From NCBI GenBank assembly GCA_910589265.1, contig CAJUTQ010000001.1, positions 1 through 17,188 of the forward strand: 17,188 bases of DNA, in the 5' to 3' direction. Below, in pieces: positions 14,525-17,188 of this stretch. Under the pieces are notes generated by a model, which was given only the letters and a program-made list of their open reading frames with translations, searched no databases and was not told the DNA's origin. This DNA is from an uncultured Lachnospiraceae bacterium (GTDB taxonomy: Bacteria > Bacillota > Clostridia > Lachnospirales > Lachnospiraceae). Position 1 is the stretch's first letter. Each line of letters opens with the position of its first letter. Both the position numbers and the translations under genes were made by a program.

Positions 14525-15196
14525 ATGTCAGATAATATTATGAAAACAGGAAGCAGTGTAGAGAAGATTGTTGCAATGCCAGGGTTGAATCTCATTATTA
14601 TTTCCCGAAAACAGCATGAGCCATGTTCTGCACTTAGCATTTCTCTGTCTATTGCTGATGTAGCTGGATTTTTGAAAAGGGAATCAGTGCATGGCAGAAC
14701 TCTGGTATTCTCATTAGAGAATGCCAAGAAAAAGGTAGAGCAGATGCTCGCACAATATAATGCTATGCTTGGGGATATTACTGTTGTGTATGCACATAGG
14801 AAGGGAACTTTTGGTAACAAAATAGAAGATGGCTTGGATGTGTTTTTGCAGGACAATCCACAATTAAAATTAATAGTAATTGATTCTATAGAAAAAATTG
14901 TGGAAGGAGAAACTGGCCAGATGAAATATGATGTTGCTTATAATAAGTTATGTGCTTTGAAAGAAGTTGCAAGTAAGCATGGTGTAACACTTTTGGTGGC
15001 AACATATATTGGAGACCCAGAGAATATTGACAAATTTGCAGATGTTGCAGATACAGTATTAAAGGTTATCGAAAATAGTAGTCAAAATGGTGAAGAATAT
15101 ACACTTTGCATATCTGGAAAAAACATATCCAGAACAAAAGTGTCAGTGGGATTTGATGCTGGCAGATGCAGATGGAACTGGGTAACAGCCAGATAG
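14525..15196 (+). CDS. RecA/DnaB-fold protein lacking Walker A, 223 aa
   Basis: The overall pattern follows the RecA-like core of DnaB/RadA/RepA-type ATPases. A strand at LNLIII is followed by a helix ALSISLSIADV, then GRTLVFSLENAKKKVEQML (as in the DnaB strand-helix VLxFSLEM....), Walker B-like KLIVIDSIEKI (D120), an ALKEVASKHGVTLLVATY helix-strand and a C-terminal beta part. The expected GxxGxGKT loop reads SRKQHEPCSA (27-36), with no glycines and no lysine before S/T. ATP hydrolysis is therefore unlikely. An AAGGAGG site about 9 nt upstream sets the start. It could be a regulatory or loader-like relative of a plasmid replicative helicase. The fold assignment is from pattern only. Confidence 0.7.
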   Translation: MSDNIMKTGSSVEKIVAMPGLNLIIISRKQHEPCSALSISLSIADVAGFLKRESVHGRTLVFSLENAKKKVEQMLAQYNAMLGDITVVYAHRKGTFGNKIEDGLDVFLQDNPQLKLIVIDSIEKIVEGETGQMKYDVAYNKLCALKEVASKHGVTLLVATYIGDPENIDKFADVADTVLKVIENSSQNGEEYTLCISGKNISRTKVSVGFDAGRCRWNWVTAR

Positions 15197-15216
15197 TAAT
15201 TATATTATTTTTATTT

Positions 15217-15255
15217 AAAACAGATGCTGCATTATATTGTGGTGTCTGTTTTTTT
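15217..15255 (+). terminator. Intrinsic terminator after the 14525 gene
   Basis: AAACAGA (15218-15224) pairs with TCTGTTT (15245-15251), with partial inner pairing, and runs into TTTTTTT. It lies about 20 nt after the stop codon and isolates the gene from the partition locus. Confidence 0.65.
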
Positions 15256-15322
15256 GTTGTCCTTAAAGAGTGCATTTCTGCCAGTTTGAATTAGTATTGT
15301 ATGTGGTATTCTTATAGTAAAC

Positions 15323-15632
15323 TTGCAGACATGCAGATATGTTTGTATGTAATCAAAAAAACAAAGACATAATGACATGTCTGAATGGTTATATGTTTAT
15401 GTGCAAACATGCTGGATAGTATATGTGCAGATATGTTTACATGAAAAAGTGCAGACAAGTAGATTGTTTTTCATTACTGCAGGTATTTAAGCAGACATGC
15501 TGGTATTTATACATAATTATAGGAAGACATACATACAGAACAACATGTTTATATGATTATTTGCCTGTATGCAGCAATAATTACAAGTTTTTATGCAGAC
15601 AAGCAGATATTGTTACTTGATTTCTTGTAAAC
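15323..15632 (+). repeat. Array of about 39 8-bp repeats upstream of parA (centromere-like, array 2)
   Basis: From 15377 to 15632, 32 successive 8-mers keep one register. Examples are ATGTTTAT (15393), GTGCAAAC (15401), GTGCAGAT (15425), ATGTTTAC (15433), GTGCAGAC (15449), AAGCAGAC (15489), ATGCAGAC (15593) and TTGTAAAC (15625). About seven more units (15323 onward: TTGCAGAC, ATGCAGAT, ATGTTTGT, ATGTAATC) lie in a register shifted by 2 bp. The array ends 4-5 nt before the parA ribosome site GGGAGG (15637-15642), so it covers the parA promoter and leader. This fits a combined parS and operator bound by a ribbon-helix-helix partner. A 65-codon open frame across the array is a by-product of the repeats. 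Confidence 0.8.
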
Positions 15633-15649
15633 AGAAGGGAGGAAAATAC

Positions 15650-16417
15650 ATGAAAATTATTTCGGTATCTAATATTAAGGGAGGAGTTGGAAAGACAACA
15701 ACTGCTGCAGTACTAGCTGTGGGATTAGCAGAAAAAGGCTATAAGGTTTTGATGGTTGACAGTGATCCACAGGCTAATTTAAGCATTTGTTTTATGCAGG
15801 AACAATCAGATGAAATTTCAAGTTTATACCATGTTTACAGTGGGGAAGGATATATTGAAGATGTTAAAATTAGGATAAAAGACAGGCTTGATATTGTTCT
15901 GGGAGATTTTTCTTTGTGCAATGCAGACATGCAATTTTTAAAGGCTGGAAGGTTAAAAATGTTACAGAGGGCATTTAAAAGACTTAAAACAGGATATGAC
16001 TTTGCAGTTATTGATACACCACCAAACATGGGCATATTGTCATTAAATGCATTTTTTGTAAGTGATTATGTTATTGTGCCAGCAGCTGTGGATTCTTTTT
16101 CTTTAAAAGGAATAAGGCTTTTAAAAGAAACAATTGATGATGTATCAGAAGAAGCAGGAAAAGAGTTGCCTGTTGCAGGTATTTTACTTACAAAATATAA
16201 CAGCAGGATAAAAGTATCAAGACTTCTGGAAAAATCGTTAAATTCTGCTGCCACACTTCTGGATACAGAACTGTTTAAAAGCAGAATCAGACAGGCTGTT
16301 GTCGTACAGGAAAGCCAGATTGCAAAAGAGGACTTGTTTTCATATGCCCCTAATGCAAGAGTGTTAGAGGACTATAAAATATTTATTGACGAATTTCTGG
16401 AAAGGACAGGTGTATGA
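15650..16417 (+). CDS. parA: ParA-family partition ATPase, 255 aa
   Basis: A deviant Walker A, IKGGVGKTT (K10 signature lysine, K15), opens the protein after MKIISVSN. A-prime is DSDPQAN (D39) and Walker B is FAVIDTPPNMG. Length and the absence of an N-terminal HTH match the small Soj/type Ib ParA proteins, which oscillate or form gradients on the nucleoid and move plasmid copies through a centromere-binding partner. The ATG at 15650 is 7 nt after GGGAGG; the longer frame from 15593 would start inside the repeat array and is discarded. The next gene overlaps by 4 nt. The repeat array directly upstream suggests autoregulation by the partner protein. Confidence 0.93.
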   Translation: MKIISVSNIKGGVGKTTTAAVLAVGLAEKGYKVLMVDSDPQANLSICFMQEQSDEISSLYHVYSGEGYIEDVKIRIKDRLDIVLGDFSLCNADMQFLKAGRLKMLQRAFKRLKTGYDFAVIDTPPNMGILSLNAFFVSDYVIVPAAVDSFSLKGIRLLKETIDDVSEEAGKELPVAGILLTKYNSRIKVSRLLEKSLNSAATLLDTELFKSRIRQAVVVQESQIAKEDLFSYAPNARVLEDYKIFIDEFLERTGV

Positions 16418-16842
16418 TTATGGGTGGGGTGAATATGAAATTGATGCAGGGGATAGGGGAAGTAGAAAATCAAATGCAAAAAGAAAAACAGACACCAAAA
16501 TCAGAAGAACCAGTGAAGAAAGAAGAAAAAAACAAAGATATCCAGAAAGCTGCTGGAAAGCCTCGAACCACAAAGGAACAGCCAAAGGTGAAGAAAAATA
16601 CAACAATGAGAAAAAAAGATGATAATAAGCCTGATAAGATGCAAAAGAAGCAGGTGTTTTCTTTTAGGGCAATCCTGTCTGACATAGTGATTTGGAAGGC
16701 ATATGCGGTTGCATCAGGGAAGACTATGGAAGATATTTGCAATGTTGCCATGAATGAATATCTTAAAAGACATAAACTGTCAGGTGTGGAACAGATGATA
16801 TTTGATGCTATAAAAGCGAGGGATTCCAATGATGGTGAATGA
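16414..16842 (+). CDS. Putative ribbon-helix-helix centromere-binding partner of ParA, 142 aa
   Basis: The first 75 or so residues are extremely rich in K, E, Q and P and probably disordered. Residues about 80-133 have the order expected of a ribbon-helix-helix domain: strand KKQVFSFRAIL, helix SDIVIWKAYAVASG, turn, helix TMEDICNVAMNEYLKRH. In type Ib plasmid partition the small gene after parA encodes such a protein, with a flexible basic N-terminus that stimulates the ParA ATPase. It binds tandem short repeats as dimers. The three 8-bp arrays in this window are the obvious targets. The start overlaps the parA stop (ATGA). An internal ATG at 16435, with GGGTGGGG 5 nt upstream, is an equally good start (135 aa). 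Confidence 0.75.
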   Translation: MIMGGVNMKLMQGIGEVENQMQKEKQTPKSEEPVKKEEKNKDIQKAAGKPRTTKEQPKVKKNTTMRKKDDNKPDKMQKKQVFSFRAILSDIVIWKAYAVASGKTMEDICNVAMNEYLKRHKLSGVEQMIFDAIKARDSNDGE

Positions 16843-16852
16843 AAAAGGAGGC

Positions 16853-16891
16853 ATGGAATCTGTTGGTTTTAATCCAAAGTTAAAAAAGTAA
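16853..16891 (+). other. Twelve-codon reading frame after the partition operon
   Basis: AAAGGAGG is followed almost at once by an ATG and the 12 codons MESVGFNPKLKK, then TAA. The ribosome site is only 1-2 nt from the ATG, too close for good initiation. It may be the relic of a former third gene of the operon or chance. I do not call it a gene. Confidence 0.2.
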
Positions 16892-16911
16892 TGAGAAAAT
16901 AATTGGATTTC

Positions 16912-16959
16912 ATGTAGATATGTAGACATATTGGTATGCAGAATTGTAATCATGTTTAT
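16912..16959 (+). repeat. Six-unit 8-bp repeat array after the partition operon (array 3)
   Basis: The units ATGTAGAT, ATGTAGAC, ATATTGGT, ATGCAGAA, TTGTAATC and ATGTTTAT follow in one register on the plus strand, with the same consensus and orientation as arrays 1 and 2. It lies between the RHH gene and its terminator, so the partition genes are bracketed by repeats. Confidence 0.65.
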
Positions 16960-17007
16960 TGGAAGAAGGGAATCACAGTATAGACTTCTTTTCCTTCTTG
17001 TCTTAAA

Positions 17008-17046
17008 GCAAAAGATGAGACCTGCATTGCAAATCTCATCTTTTTT
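17008..17046. terminator. Strong terminator of the partition operon
   Basis: AAGATGAGA (17012-17020) pairs perfectly with TCTCATCTT (17034-17042) over a 13-nt loop and is followed by TTTT. The left side carries an A-run, so it should also work on the minus strand. Confidence 0.8.
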
Positions 17047-17188
17047 AATTAATCTCTCAGGGTATAATTCCCCGCAGCTCTGCTGCGTAACAAACTTTTT
17101 CAGATGGTAGAGGCTGTGATATACTAAAGGAAAAAGAAAGGGGAATTGTGGGATGAGTGAGTATATACACAAATCGCACAATGTATCA
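17047..17188 (+). mobile_element. Left end of an IS200/IS605-family insertion sequence, cut by the window edge
   Basis: A subterminal hairpin CGCAGC-TCT-GCTGCG (17073-17087) lies about 65 bp before a transposase start, as expected of the left end of single-strand IS200/IS605 elements, which have no terminal inverted repeats. The exact left boundary is uncertain. It lies soon after the T-rich tract of the partition terminator, a common kind of target. The right end is outside the window. Confidence 0.65.
17153..17188 (+). CDS. tnpA: IS200/IS605 TnpA transposase, first 12 codons
   Basis: The window ends after MSEYIHKSHNVS, which matches the highly conserved start of IS200-type TnpA proteins. 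Full-length TnpA is a Y1 HUH single-strand transposase of about 140-155 residues. AAAGGGG lies about 10 nt upstream of the ATG. Only the start is present, so activity cannot be judged. Confidence 0.7.
   Translation, partial: MSEYIHKSHNVS

Noticed and set aside
14482..14856. 124-codon minus-strand frame opposite the RecA-fold gene
   Set aside because: Shadow of a well-supported plus-strand gene with a good ribosome binding site; the product has no recognisable domain.
15423..15620. 65-codon plus-strand open frame upstream of parA
   Set aside because: It lies entirely inside the 8-bp repeat array, has a biased C/Y/K-rich product and lacks a ribosome binding site; it is a by-product of the repeats.
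16470..16829. Minus-strand 119-codon F/S/C-rich frame opposite the RHH gene
   Set aside because: Its composition is the mirror image of the K/E-rich plus-strand protein; no ribosome binding site.

Overview
The window is AT-rich DNA (roughly one third G+C by eye). It has strong AGGAGG-type ribosome binding sites, A/T-ending codons and protein styles typical of gut or rumen Clostridia; the excisionase-like helix-turn-helix remnant and the IS200-type transposase start suggest Lachnospiraceae. A ParA gene, a putative ribbon-helix-helix partner and long arrays of 8-bp repeats indicate a plasmid, chromid or other self-maintaining element. No rRNA, tRNA or CRISPR array was seen.

Layout. Positions 1-400 hold terminator-like hairpins and a 16-unit array of 8-bp repeats. 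Positions 409-1643 hold one minus-strand hypothetical gene and one decayed minus-strand gene. A good sigma-A-type promoter (1747-1775) leads into a helix-turn-helix gene broken by a one-base frameshift (1914-2134). Positions 2211-11621 are one co-directional operon of eight genes: a PIN/protein-kinase/zinc-ribbon/CFI-box fusion, a small coiled coil, a vWA protein, a coiled coil with a beta-rich C-terminus, a second vWA protein, a PP2C phosphatase, a HerA/DUF87-type ATPase and a 225-residue protein of unknown fold. A 1.27-kb stretch without genes follows. Next come a minus-strand hypothetical gene, an Xre-type regulator with palindromic operators, a RecA/DnaB-fold protein that has lost its Walker A motif, the parA/RHH partition operon with its centromere-like array, and the left end of an IS200/IS605 element cut by the window edge.

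How the genes may work together. Kinase, PP2C and vWA proteins together match the core of the TerY-P triad, which comparative genomics places in phospho-signalling and DNA-processing stress or conflict systems. Here that core has a PIN nuclease-like domain fused to the kinase, a duplicated coiled-coil/vWA module and a HerA-like pump. I infer a phosphorylation-controlled switch (kinase against phosphatase, read out by vWA scaffolds) that gates a DNA- or RNA-directed effector (PIN plus HerA ATPase, perhaps with the 225-residue protein). This is the best candidate in the window for an undescribed system, probably accessory and possibly defensive. The function is inference; the domain make-up and operon structure are read from the sequence.

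The second strong result is a distributed set of 8-bp iterated repeats (consensus WTGYARAY) in three arrays. The largest abuts the parA ribosome binding site. The spacing suits a ribbon-helix-helix centromere-binding protein, and the gene after parA looks like one.
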